Shown here: positions 1 through 7,619 of the stretch, in pieces
Layout of the letters: every line of letters begins with the position of its first letter
How positions within the stretch are numbered: the stretch's first letter is position 1
The notes under the pieces: generated by a model
What the model saw: the letters and a program-made list of their open reading frames with translations, nothing else
Told to the model about the DNA's origin: nothing
The model's database searches: none
Program-made: the position numbers and the translations under genes
Assembly (NCBI GenBank): GCA_003155465.1
Contig: PMCR01000156.1
Span: forward strand, 308-14,023
Reading direction: 5' to 3'
Length of the DNA: 13,716 nucleotides
Source: Myxococcales bacterium
GTDB taxonomy: Bacteria; Myxococcota; Polyangia; Fen-1088

Positions 1-1139
1 TAGTACTCGCGCAGGTTCCGGTCATCCACGATCACGTTGTTGCTGCCGCGCTTTTCCTCCTGATTGTAGACGAAGAAATGCTTCATCGTCGCGGCGGCTT
101 GCAAAGCGCGCGGGTCGCTTCCCTGCAGGCCGCGGACAAGCGCCTTGGCCAGCTCCCCAACCAGGTACGGGTCCTCGCCCAGACTTTCCTCGGCGCGGCC
201 GGCCCGGGGATCTCGCGACAGGTCCACCACGGGTGCGCGGATGGCCAGGCTGACTTGCTTCCCGGAGTTCTTCTTGAAATAGACGCGGGCCTCGTTCCCC
301 ACCTGGGCAAATGCCTGGGTGAGAACGTCGGGATCCCAGGTCTCGCCCAGGCCCGAGGCCTGCGGAAACTGGGTCGAGAGGACGGCCGACACGCCGGCGG
401 CCCAGCCCAGCCCGTGGATGCCTTCGGTAAAGGTGCTGAAGGCTGGAATTCCCAGCCGAGAAATGGTGGGCTGGTGCTCGGTGAGCAGCGACACCTTCTC
501 TGCATCGGTCAGTAGGCCCAAGAGATTGGTCACGCGATCCTCGAGCGCAAGGCAAGGATTTAGAAATGGGTACGCGTAGGCGCCGCCGGCCACACAGGTC
601 GGCGTATACGGCCCGCCGACGCCGCCAGCCGCGCTGCCGCCTGCCGACGTACCACCCTTTGCCGTGCCGCCAGTCACAATTCCACCGGTGTTCCTCCCGC
701 CCGTGCCCGAACCGCCGGTTGCGGAAGCACCGCCGATGGTAGATGGACTGCCACCCGATCTGGGCGAGGAACCTCCAGTCGCAGCCGACCTGCCGCCCGT
801 GGCAACGCCACCGCCAGACGGAATCCCGCCGGTCGCGGCAGTGCCCGCGGTTCCCAGCACGCCGCCAATAGCGGAGTTCCCGCCACTAGACGGAACCCCA
901 CCCGTGGTGGCCACGCCCCCAGTGGACGTAGATCCCCCGGCGCTTCCGCCGACCGATGAAACCGCGCCTGCTTGACCCGTTCCTCCGTCGCTGGACAGAT
1001 CGCCGCCCGTCGTCCCGGTGGCCCCAGCCTGCCCACCCGAGTTCCCGCAGCCCAGGGCCAGCAGAACTGACAGAAGGCCTAGCGGTGCGATGGTCTTGCC
1101 TGGTCTCAGAGCACTCGTGGTTGCGTGGGGTTGGGACAT
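1..1139 (-). CDS. Glycoside hydrolase family 3 lipoprotein with Gly-rich linker (3' part off the window)
   Basis: Only the first 379 codons are present. Residues 1-31 look like a lipoprotein signal (Arg/Lys, then a hydrophobic run ending LLALGC, Cys31), so the enzyme is probably exported and membrane-anchored; the lipobox is not ideal. Residues 32-177 are a Gly/Thr/Ser linker. The GH3 N-terminal barrel starts near residue 193 and shows EGIHGLGW, RDPRAGRAEESLGEDPYL (309-326) and MKHFFVYNQEE (from 352), which include the conserved substrate-contacting Arg and Lys-His. GH3 enzymes hydrolyse beta-glucosides or beta-xylosides with retention; this subtype resembles xylosidase/glucosidase members, but the substrate cannot be told. 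The Asp nucleophile would lie beyond the edge. Ala313 sits where the family usually has Trp. The start is the ATG at 1139, preceded by AGGAGA. It is divergent from the repair fusion gene. Confidence 0.9.
   Translation of the reverse strand, partial: MSQPHATTSALRPGKTIAPLGLLSVLLALGCGNSGGQAGATGTTGGDLSSDGGTGQAGAVSSVGGSAGGSTSTGGVATTGGVPSSGGNSAIGGVLGTAGTAATGGIPSGGGVATGGRSAATGGSSPRSGGSPSTIGGASATGGSGTGGRNTGGIVTGGTAKGGTSAGGSAAGGVGGPYTPTCVAGGAYAYPFLNPCLALEDRVTNLLGLLTDAEKVSLLTEHQPTISRLGIPAFSTFTEGIHGLGWAAGVSAVLSTQFPQASGLGETWDPDVLTQAFAQVGNEARVYFKKNSGKQVSLAIRAPVVDLSRDPRAGRAEESLGEDPYLVGELAKALVRGLQGSDPRALQAAATMKHFFVYNQEEKRGSNNVIVDDRNLREY
609..1046 (-). repeat. Low-complexity linker-coding repeat (TGG-type)
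   Basis: This part of the GH3 gene codes residues 32-177 as irregular repeats of the type (A/S/T)TGG(x)3-6 with almost only Gly, Ser, Thr, Ala and Val. There are no Cys residues in it and few charged ones. It joins the probable lipid anchor to the catalytic domain and would form a flexible spacer of about 146 residues. The opposite strand is open over part of it as a proline-rich frame, which is just the complement of Gly codons. Such spacers are common in exported proteins of large-genome soil myxobacteria (family knowledge), and the unit count is likely to vary between strains (inference). Confidence 0.8.
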
Positions 1140-1143
1140 CTTG

Positions 1144-1149
1144 TCTCCT
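1144..1149 (-). promoter_or_regulatory. Ribosome binding site of the GH3 gene
   Basis: AGGAGA lies 4 bases before the ATG at 1139 on the minus strand. It is one of only two clear Shine-Dalgarno matches in the window and fixes the GH3 start codon. Confidence 0.75.
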
Positions 1150-1175
1150 GTTCGATCCATACAGTGCACGGAAGA

Positions 1176-1218
1176 GCGGATTTCGGTTCTCTGGTTTGCG
1201 GGAACCGGGCCAATCCGC
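1176..1218 (-). promoter_or_regulatory. Two-part inverted repeat upstream of the GH3 gene
   Basis: GCGGATT (1176-1182) pairs with AATCCGC (1212-1218), and nested inside it CGGTTC (1184-1189) pairs with GAACCG (1202-1207). Together these give 13 perfect base pairs with a small asymmetric internal loop (1 base against 4) and a 12-base apical loop. The element ends 37 bases before the GH3 start codon. It has no T-run after it on either strand, so it is not an intrinsic terminator. It could be a leader hairpin or a paired operator for a sugar-responsive regulator; which of these cannot be decided from the sequence. Confidence 0.45.
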
Positions 1219-1413
1219 ACGTGCGCGCCCGAGAAGGCTTCCGCGCCTCGCCACAGGGCGGCGTTTGCCCCTGATAACGCGGCATCGCGTACGAGTGACA
1301 GTCTACTCGTGTCAGAGCCTCGGGGTCTTTGCCAGTTCCATATTGTTGCTGCCACAGCCGACCCCCAGCGTGAAAGCCAAGAGCGATGACACCAGGGTGC
1401 ATTGCGCGGACAG

Positions 1414-1432
1414 GATCTTCGTACGGAAGATC
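1414..1432 (+). promoter_or_regulatory. Perfect inverted repeat upstream of the EndoQ-helicase gene
   Basis: GATCTTC, a 5-base spacer (GTACG), then GAAGATC: a perfect 7-base dyad ending 92 bases before the GTG start of the fusion gene. Its size and spacing would fit a dimeric repressor site or a small hairpin. No T-run follows. I do not recognise the motif as a known operator. Confidence 0.35.
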
Positions 1433-1524
1433 GTAGCAAGAACCACCGACGCGGGACGAAGCGGGCGCTGCCGGGCAAGTGAGTGTGAGCTGGGACAGGC
1501 AGGACTTGATACACTCCGTCCGCC

Positions 1525-4500
1525 GTGCGGTTCGTGGCTGACCTGCATATCCACTCGTATCTGTCACGGGCGACCAGCAAGGAGCTGACCCTCGAACAGC
1601 TCCATCGCTGGGCCCAGCGCAAAGGGATTGCCGTGGTCGCCACCGGCGACTTCACCCATCCGCGCTGGTTTGCCGAATTGCGCGACAAGCTGGTTCCCGC
1701 GGGGGACGGCCTTCTTGCCCTGCGCGAGGAATTGGCCCGGGCGGTGGACGCCGAGGTGCCTGCCGCTTGTCGTGCTCCCGTGCGTTTCATGTTGTCGGTC
1801 GAGGTCAGCAGCATCTACAGCCGCGGCGATCGGGTGCGCAAGGTACACAATCTCATCTACGCACCCGACTTCGAGTCCGCGGCACGCGTGTCGTCACGCC
1901 TGGCCCGCATCGGCAACATCGAATCCGACGGCCGCCCGATCCTCGGCGTCGATTCACGAGACCTTCTGGAGATCACGCTCGCATCGTCGCCAGATGCCTT
2001 TCTGATTCCCGCGCATATCTGGACGCCCTGGTTCTCGGCCTTGGGCTCGCAGTCTGGCTTCGATTCCCTTGCCGAGTGTTTTGCTGATCTGGCGGATCAC
2101 ATCTTCGCGGTCGAGACCGGTCTCTCGTCGGATCCGGCGATGAACTGGCGCCTGTCCGCGCTGGATCGCTACGCGCTGGTCTCCAGTTCCGATGCCCATT
2201 CGCCGGAGAAGCTGGGCCGCGAAGCCAACCTGTTCGACTGCGATCTGTCCTACTTTGCCATGCGCGACGCGCTTCGCGAGCGCGGGGCCGGGTTTCTCGG
2301 CACACTCGAGTTCTTTCCCGAGGAGGGCAAGTACCACGCCGAAGGCCACCGCAAATGCGAGGTCGCGCTGACGCCCGAGGAGGCGGAGGCCTGCGGAAGG
2401 ATCTGCCCCCGCTGCGGAAAGTCTCTTACCGGCGGGGTGCTGGGTCGAGTGGCGGCGCTGGCTGACCGACCCGCGGGTTTTCGGCCCGAAGGAGCCAAGC
2501 CTTTTTCCAGCCTGGTGCCTCTGGCCGAGGTATTGGGCGAGGTGCTGGGCGTGGGCGCGGGCAGCAAGCGAGTGTGGAGCGCCTGGCAGCAACTGGTGTC
2601 GCGGGTCGGTCCCGAGCTGACCGTGCTGCGGGATGCTCCCTTGGAAGACCTGGGCCGCGAGGGACCGCCCCTACTGGCCGAAGCCCTGCGCCGCATGCGC
2701 GCGGGCGAGGTGAGACGGCAGGCCGGCTATGACGGCGAGTACGGCGTCGTGCGCATGTTCGACGAAGACGAGCGCCTGCGTTTGCTCGCGCAGACGACCT
2801 TCGCCTTTGGCAGCGCGGCGGTGACTCCTGCCGAGAAACCCACGCCCCAGCCAGCGATGCGTCCGGCAAGCGAAGAAGCGCCCCAGGACCACGCCGCCGG
2901 TCCCAATCTCGAACAGGAGGCAGCTATCGCCCATGGCGAGGGGCCGCTGCTGGTGGTGGCGGGGCCAGGCACCGGAAAGACGCGCACCCTGGTGGAGCGG
3001 ATTGCGCGGATGGTGCGTGATTGCGACGCTGCGCCGGCGGAGATCACTGCCATCACCTTCACGCGCAAGGCAGCGACCGAGCTGCGTGAGCGCCTCGCGA
3101 GTCTGTTGGGCACGCGCGCCGATGGCGTTTCGGTGCAGACCTTCCACGCGCTCGGCCTTGATCTGCTCCGGGCGCACGCTGCTGCCGCCGGGCTGCCGCC
3201 GCACTTCGCGATTCTCGACGAGGCAGGCCGGCGGGAGTTGCTCGCTCGGTTGCACGCCGAGACGGACGCGTGCGAGCTAACACTGGCGCGGTTGTCCAGT
3301 GCCATCTCGGCGGCCAAGGCCGCGCTGGTCGCGCCGGCAGACGCGGCACCCGAGCTGACCGCCATCTACACTGCGTACGAGAAGGCGCTGGCCGACGCGG
3401 GCGCGGTGGATTTCGACGATCTGGTGGCGCGGGCAGTCCGTTTGCTGGAAACAGACGAAGCTGCGCTCGCCTTCGCGCTCCGTCGCTGTCGCCACTTGCT
3501 GGTGGACGAGTATCAGGACATCAATGCCGCCCAATACCGACTGGTGCGCCTGCTGGCGCCCGCGGGGCGTTCGACGGACCTGTGCGCGGTCGGCGATCCC
3601 GATCAGGCCATCTACGGCTTTCGCGGCTCCGACCCTTCCTATTTCGGCCGCTTCACTGTCGACTATCCCGGGGCTCGCACCCTCACCCTGGCGCGCAACT
3701 ACCGTTCCGTCGCGTCGGTCGTGCGCCTGGCCACCGCCGTCATCGAACGCACCCCGGAACGCGTCCCGCGACCGCTGCAGCCGGTTTCGGCGCGCGCAAG
3801 CAAGATCCTGCGCCAGGTTCTGGCCGATGAGCGCGCCGAGGCGGACTTCATCGCCGCCGAGATCGAGGCGCAGGTTGCGGGCACGAGTTTCCTTTCCATG
3901 GACGCGGGCCACGCCGTGCAGGGGCACGGCCTGGCCTTTCACCAGATCGCAGTGTTGGTGCGCCTGTCAGCCCAGGCCGATGCCATCGAGGAGGCGCTCG
4001 ACCGAGGCGGGATCCCTTGTCATCGGCGGGGCGACGACGCCTTTGCCGCGCGCCCGCAAGTGGGGGACATCCTGGCCAAGCTGCGCCGCCACGTCGATGG
4101 ACAGGCAGGTGAAATTCGCCACCCACCCGTTGCCGATCTACTCACCAGCTTGGTCCCCGACGCTGCGACCGACCCGCGCCGTCTGCGCGCGCTGGATCTC
4201 CTGCGGGCTTTCGCGGTTCCCTATGCCACCGATGCGGCCGCCTTCCTGTCCGAGATGGCGCTTGCGCGCGAAACCGACCTTGAGCATCTCCCGCAGAAGG
4301 TGGCGCTTCTGACCTTGCATGCCAGCAAGGGCCTGGAGTTCCCGCTGGTCTTCATTGCCGGGTGCGAGAACGGCATCTTGCCGCTGCGTCTTCCGTGGCT
4401 GCCGCCCGCCGACGTGGAAGAAGAACGTCGTCTGCTCTACGTCGGCATGACCCGGGCGCAGCAGCACCTGATCCTGACCGCTGCTTCCCGCCGCACCCTG

Positions 4501-4623
4501 GCCGGCCGCACCGTCGAGAATCTGCCCTGCCCATTTCTCGACGACTTGCCACCTGAACTGCTCGCCACCTCTCGCTCGGCCCCGCGCCGCCGCAAGCCGC
4601 GTCAGCTGTCGCTGTTGGATTGA
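1525..4623 (+). CDS. Endonuclease Q (PHP/Zn-ribbon) fused to UvrD/Rep-type superfamily 1 helicase
   Basis: The protein has 1032 residues. Residues 1-430 match endonuclease Q: a PHP-type nuclease start DLHIHSYLSRATSK (6-19), GDFTHP (41-46), E93, H108, H164 and SSDAH (221-225) as likely metal ligands, then HRKC and CPRC (Cys278, 294, 297) of the zinc ribbon. EndoQ nicks 5' to uracil, hypoxanthine, xanthine and abasic sites. A Pro/Ala-rich linker (431-459) leads to a complete SF1A helicase: Q-motif Gln464, Walker A AGPGTGKT (479-486), TFTRKAATELRER (Ia), DEYQD (661-665), GDPDQAIYGFRG (III), ARNYRS (IV), TLHASKGLEF (V) and YVGMTRAQQHL (VI). The 2B region looks short. The C-terminus reads RQLSLLD, like a beta-clamp peptide. 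The start is GTG; an in-frame stop lies 16 bases upstream, and no Shine-Dalgarno is visible. The joint role in alternative excision repair is inferred. Confidence 0.93.
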   Translation: MRFVADLHIHSYLSRATSKELTLEQLHRWAQRKGIAVVATGDFTHPRWFAELRDKLVPAGDGLLALREELARAVDAEVPAACRAPVRFMLSVEVSSIYSRGDRVRKVHNLIYAPDFESAARVSSRLARIGNIESDGRPILGVDSRDLLEITLASSPDAFLIPAHIWTPWFSALGSQSGFDSLAECFADLADHIFAVETGLSSDPAMNWRLSALDRYALVSSSDAHSPEKLGREANLFDCDLSYFAMRDALRERGAGFLGTLEFFPEEGKYHAEGHRKCEVALTPEEAEACGRICPRCGKSLTGGVLGRVAALADRPAGFRPEGAKPFSSLVPLAEVLGEVLGVGAGSKRVWSAWQQLVSRVGPELTVLRDAPLEDLGREGPPLLAEALRRMRAGEVRRQAGYDGEYGVVRMFDEDERLRLLAQTTFAFGSAAVTPAEKPTPQPAMRPASEEAPQDHAAGPNLEQEAAIAHGEGPLLVVAGPGTGKTRTLVERIARMVRDCDAAPAEITAITFTRKAATELRERLASLLGTRADGVSVQTFHALGLDLLRAHAAAAGLPPHFAILDEAGRRELLARLHAETDACELTLARLSSAISAAKAALVAPADAAPELTAIYTAYEKALADAGAVDFDDLVARAVRLLETDEAALAFALRRCRHLLVDEYQDINAAQYRLVRLLAPAGRSTDLCAVGDPDQAIYGFRGSDPSYFGRFTVDYPGARTLTLARNYRSVASVVRLATAVIERTPERVPRPLQPVSARASKILRQVLADERAEADFIAAEIEAQVAGTSFLSMDAGHAVQGHGLAFHQIAVLVRLSAQADAIEEALDRGGIPCHRRGDDAFAARPQVGDILAKLRRHVDGQAGEIRHPPVADLLTSLVPDAATDPRRLRALDLLRAFAVPYATDAAAFLSEMALARETDLEHLPQKVALLTLHASKGLEFPLVFIAGCENGILPLRLPWLPPADVEEERRLLYVGMTRAQQHLILTAASRRTLAGRTVENLPCPFLDDLPPELLATSRSAPRRRKPRQLSLLD

Positions 4624-4625
4624 AT

Positions 4626-5486
4626 CTACAGGACTCGTACGTGGCCCTGGTCGTCGATGTCGACCAGTCGCTGTCGGAGCAGTCTTCCCACTGCGCGCTT
4701 GAAGGCTTTCTTGCTCAGGCCGAACAGCGCGCGAATCTGCTCGGGATCCGAGCGATCCCCGAGCTTGGGTGCGCCCGACCGGACGAGCAGTTGCAGGATC
4801 TTCTGGCCGTCGCTTTCCAGCTCTTCGTGCGCATGCGCGCGCAGCGAGAGCTCGATCTTTCCGTCCGGGTGGACGTGGGTCACGCGAAAGTTTGCCGCTT
4901 GGCCGCGCGACAGGGCGTGCGGCTCGTGCTTGGGTACCAGCCCGACGAAGCGCCGCTGCACAATCACGAACAGGCCAATCTCGGAATCGTTGCGCCATGC
5001 CTCGCCCTCCACCCATTCGCCCGGTGCAAAGGCATTGCTTCCGCCCAGCCATTCACTGACCCGCATGGTTCCAGCAAGACGGCCGGTGTTGTCGAGGTAG
5101 AGGCCGATCGGACTGCGTTCGCCGACACCCAACTTTCTGGTCTGCTCCGCGAACGGCACCAACAATTCTTTGGGCAATCCCCAATCCACAAATGCCCCGA
5201 ACTCCGTGCACGCGGTCACCGTGAGAAAGGCGACTTCGCCCAGCGCCAGCTTGGGGGTTTTGGTCGTGGCCAGCGGGCGGCCCTCGGAGTCGAGCGTGAC
5301 AAAGACAGCCACCTCGTCGCCCTCGCGCGCATCTCTCGGGATCTCCGGCCCGAGGAGCAACAGCGTGTCTGCCTCAATGCCTGCCCTCTTCTCCGCCAGA
5401 AAAGCCCCCGGGCTGCCAAAGCGCCGAATCTCCAAGGTGGCAAAGCGGCCAAGGAGATCGTGGAAGGGCGGCGCGAGAACCGACAT
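4626..5486 (-). CDS. CvfB family S1-domain RNA-binding protein with winged-helix C-terminus
   Basis: The product has 286 residues from the ATG at 5486. It has the CvfB/YitL layout: three S1-like OB folds (about 12-75 with LATTKTPKLALGE at the end of the first, 83-145 with GAFVDWGLPKELLVPF at 97-112, and 155-215 with DGKIELSL after it), then a winged-helix segment (about 230-286) with DRSDPEQI and GLSKKAFKRAVG. Family members bind RNA; in Staphylococcus CvfB affects virulence gene expression. No enzyme function is known. In-frame starts further out exist at 5504, 5513 and GTG 5594, but none has a good ribosome site and the family begins only about ten residues before the first S1 strand, so 5486 is preferred. 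Its stop is 2 bases from the convergent stop of the repair fusion. Confidence 0.88.
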   Translation of the reverse strand: MSVLAPPFHDLLGRFATLEIRRFGSPGAFLAEKRAGIEADTLLLLGPEIPRDAREGDEVAVFVTLDSEGRPLATTKTPKLALGEVAFLTVTACTEFGAFVDWGLPKELLVPFAEQTRKLGVGERSPIGLYLDNTGRLAGTMRVSEWLGGSNAFAPGEWVEGEAWRNDSEIGLFVIVQRRFVGLVPKHEPHALSRGQAANFRVTHVHPDGKIELSLRAHAHEELESDGQKILQLLVRSGAPKLGDRSDPEQIRALFGLSKKAFKRAVGRLLRQRLVDIDDQGHVRVL

Positions 5487-5607
5487 CGCAGGCAAGTGTG
5501 CCATGAATAGCATGGCTCGACTGGTCGAGCGTCCGGATCCCCGGCAGCGAACTTCGGCAACGGCACGCCGAGTTTGGCCAGGACGAGGCGGCACTCGCCG
5601 TCCGCGC

Positions 5608-5954
5608 CTATGCTTTGCGCAACAGCGCCGCGTGACTGGACTTGATGACCAGCTCGCATGCGACGGAGAGCCCCGCCTGCTTGGCCAGGCTCAGAGTCTT
5701 GGCAAAACCCTCTCTGCTCACATGGCCCCGCGGCTCGGCCACCAGCATCTGGGCCCCGGACGCGAGAGCACGCGCCGCCTCGACAAAGAAGCCCGCCTGG
5801 TCGGAAAGCTCGTGGAGCATGGCAAAGGCGAGAACGAAATCCACCCTTGATTCGAGATCGTCCGTTCCCAGCCGATCCGCCTGCGCCTGACGCGCGTCGA
5901 TGCGCCCGGCCAGACTGGCTCCGCCCTGCGCGCCCTCCGTGTTGAGCAGGCCAA
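5608..5954 (-). pseudogene. 5'-truncated class I SAM methyltransferase remnant
   Basis: The frame reads ADRLGTDDLESRVDFVLAFA, then MLHEL, AARAL, LLVAEPRGHV-like (actual MLVAEPRGHVSREGF) and SSHAALLRKA before TAG. This is the second half of a small methyltransferase family whose members read VDF-LAFA-HE and VAEPRGHV. The SAM-binding first half (motif I, GxGxG) is absent: going upstream the frame contains no ATG, GTG or TTG before it enters the end of hflX, whose stop codon it abuts. The first in-frame start is GTG 5844, which would give only 78 residues and no cofactor site. There are no internal stops, so the loss may be recent or the fragment may be translated. Upstream of about 5910 the similarity is doubtful. 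Confidence 0.6.
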
Positions 5955-7619
5955 CTACTCGTGCAGGGTCCCGCGCTCCATGCGGCCTTCGCGCCAGAGG
6001 GCTTCCTCCATGGCGGCGAGCAAGGGGCGCGTGGTCTGGGCGTCGGGCGCGCTCAACGCAATGGCCTGCCGATCGGCGGCGAGCCCCGCGCGTTCGTCCG
6101 GGGTCAGGCGATCAATCTTGTTGTAGACGAGCAACCGGGGCGTTCCGGCCAGATCCAGTTCATTCAGGATGCGTTCGACGGCCACGATGTGCGCCTCCCG
6201 GTCGGCATCTGCGCTATCAACCACGTGCAGAAGCAGGTCCGCGTCCTGCAACTCCTCCAGGGTGGCGCGAAAGGCCTGGGCCAGGTCCTTGGGCAGGTCG
6301 CGGATGAAGCCCACTGTGTCGGCCAGGATCAGCTCGCGCTCGCGCGGAAAACGCAGCCGCCGGGTGGTGGGGTCGAGCGTGGCAAAGAGCTTGTCCTCGA
6401 CCAGCACCTCACTGCCAGTCAGGGTGTTGAGCAAGGTGGACTTGCCCGCGTTGGTGTAGCCCACGATGCCCACGATGGGGACTTCCCGCCGGGTGCGCTG
6501 GGCGCGCCGGCCGGCGCGCTGGCGGCGGGTTTGGTCGATTTCGTGTTCCAGCCGGTGCACGCGCTCGCGCGCGCGGCGGCGGCCGATTTCCAACTTGGTC
6601 TCGCCTGGACCGCGGCCGCCAATGCCACCGACCAGGCGGCTCATCATGGTGTTCTCTTCCTGCAAGCGTGGCAGCCGGTAGCGCAGTTGCGCCAACTCGA
6701 CCTGCAGCTTGGCGTCGCGGCTGCGTGCCCGCTGGGCGAAGATGTCTAGGATAAGGATTGTGCGATCGATGACCTTGAGGTCGGTAAAATCGGAGATGGC
6801 GTGGGCCTGTCCGGGCGTCAGATCGGGGTCGAAGATGAGTAGTCCGGCGTCGTATTGCATGGCCCGCACCAACACATCCTCCAGTTTCCCGCGACCGATG
6901 AGGTACTTGGGGTCAGGATCGGGTCGGCGCTGAATGGCCACGTCGGTGACCGCAATGCCCGCGGTTCGACACAGTTCGCGCAGTTCGTGAACCCGACTGT
7001 CCGTGCCGCCTGAGGCGCGTGTCTGGCGCGATTCCAGCACCACCAGCACGGCGCGCTCAGCGCCCGAGGTGGCACGCGTGGCGGGCAAGGCGCGGTCGAA
7101 TTCCTCTTCCAACGCGCCGACCAGTTCTTCAACATCAACCGACGCGCGGTGGAATGGCACGGGCACGAGCACGGTCCACGGCGACGATTTCTCCCGCGGG
7201 GGCATCAGGTGGGCCAGATGCAGGTCACCCGTGCGTCCATCCTGGGTCACGCCCACCGCCGCCACCAGGTCCAGACGCAGAAGCGCCAGGTCAACCAGAT
7301 CGTCGCGCGAGATGGGCTCGTTGCGCAGATGGGTGTGCACGAGGCGCAGACCGCGGAAACGTCCATGACCGGCGCGCACGCGCCCCACCGCGGGCAGCAT
7401 GATGCGTGAGGCATCGCCGACCACGACGTGCTCGATGTCACCCCGGCGCGAGATCAGTGCGCCCACCTGCCGCCCGATCTCGCGCGACAATGCGCACATG
7501 AAAGTGGCCAGTTCGGCTGACACAAGCTCGTGCGGCGGTACACGCCTTCGGTAAATGCGCTCCAGGCCCTTCAGCTCACTGGGCTTCAGCCCGCTGAGGT
7601 TGCCAGTCACTTCACGCAT
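5955..7619 (-). CDS. hflX: GTPase HflX, long form
   Basis: A ribosome-associated GTPase that splits stalled 70S/100S ribosomes, for example after heat stress (family knowledge). From the ATG at 7619 it has 554 residues. Residues 1 to about 185 form an extension absent from E. coli HflX but usual in deltaproteobacterial and clostridial long forms ([20 protein letters not shown] near the start). The HflX domain follows with [11 protein letters not shown] and the glycine-rich [14 protein letters not shown] loop (331-344). The GTPase domain has G1 GYTNAGKST (387-395), G2 FATLDPTT, G3 DTVGF (434-438), G4 NKID (500-503) and a short tail after G5. An in-frame TTG at 7634 is possible but adds only five residues. 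Both candidate starts lack a strong ribosome site. Confidence 0.96.
   Translation of the reverse strand: MREVTGNLSGLKPSELKGLERIYRRRVPPHELVSAELATFMCALSREIGRQVGALISRRGDIEHVVVGDASRIMLPAVGRVRAGHGRFRGLRLVHTHLRNEPISRDDLVDLALLRLDLVAAVGVTQDGRTGDLHLAHLMPPREKSSPWTVLVPVPFHRASVDVEELVGALEEEFDRALPATRATSGAERAVLVVLESRQTRASGGTDSRVHELRELCRTAGIAVTDVAIQRRPDPDPKYLIGRGKLEDVLVRAMQYDAGLLIFDPDLTPGQAHAISDFTDLKVIDRTILILDIFAQRARSRDAKLQVELAQLRYRLPRLQEENTMMSRLVGGIGGRGPGETKLEIGRRRARERVHRLEHEIDQTRRQRAGRRAQRTRREVPIVGIVGYTNAGKSTLLNTLTGSEVLVEDKLFATLDPTTRRLRFPRERELILADTVGFIRDLPKDLAQAFRATLEELQDADLLLHVVDSADADREAHIVAVERILNELDLAGTPRLLVYNKIDRLTPDERAGLAADRQAIALSAPDAQTTRPLLAAMEEALWREGRMERGTLHE

Larger units (their letters stand above)
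1140..1524. other. Divergent intergenic region between the GH3 and EndoQ-helicase genes
   Basis: No believable gene is seen here: the open frames crossing it have no homology I recognise and run into neighbouring genes in other frames. It must hold the promoters of two divergent genes. On the minus strand TATGGA (1156-1161) could be a -10 for GH3, without a good -35. On the plus strand TACACT (1510-1515) could be a -10 for the fusion gene. Inverted repeats occur at 1176-1218, 1291-1314 and 1414-1432. The middle one consists of two overlapping alternative pairings: ACGAGT/ACTCGT (1291-1296 with 1305-1310) and TGACA/TGTCA (1296-1300 with 1310-1314). No LexA-like box was recognised. Confidence 0.6.

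Noticed and set aside
664..975. Plus-strand Pro-rich frame of 103 codons
   Set aside because: It is the complement of the Gly-rich linker of the GH3 gene; proline codons are simply the reverse of glycine codons.
609..1046. Short repeats considered as a CRISPR array
   Set aside because: The period is 3-6 codons and irregular, the units are degenerate and in frame with a GH3 protein, and there are no spacers.
956..1588. Plus-strand frame of 210 codons across the divergent region
   Set aside because: It begins inside the GH3 linker, ends inside the EndoQ start in another frame, and has an Arg/Ser-rich shadow-like composition.
4138..5052. Minus-strand open frame of 304 codons crossing the convergent stops
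   Set aside because: It spans the ends of two well-supported genes in a third frame and is Arg/Ala/Gly-rich without motifs.
4620..5510. Plus-strand open frame (296 codons) opposite cvfB
   Set aside because: The reverse strand encodes a full CvfB protein with S1 and winged-helix signatures; this frame is its shadow.
5487..5594. Longer N-terminus for the CvfB protein from GTG 5594
   Set aside because: The extra 36 residues are Arg-rich without family similarity, and CvfB proteins start close to the first S1 strand; no ribosome site supports the longer form.
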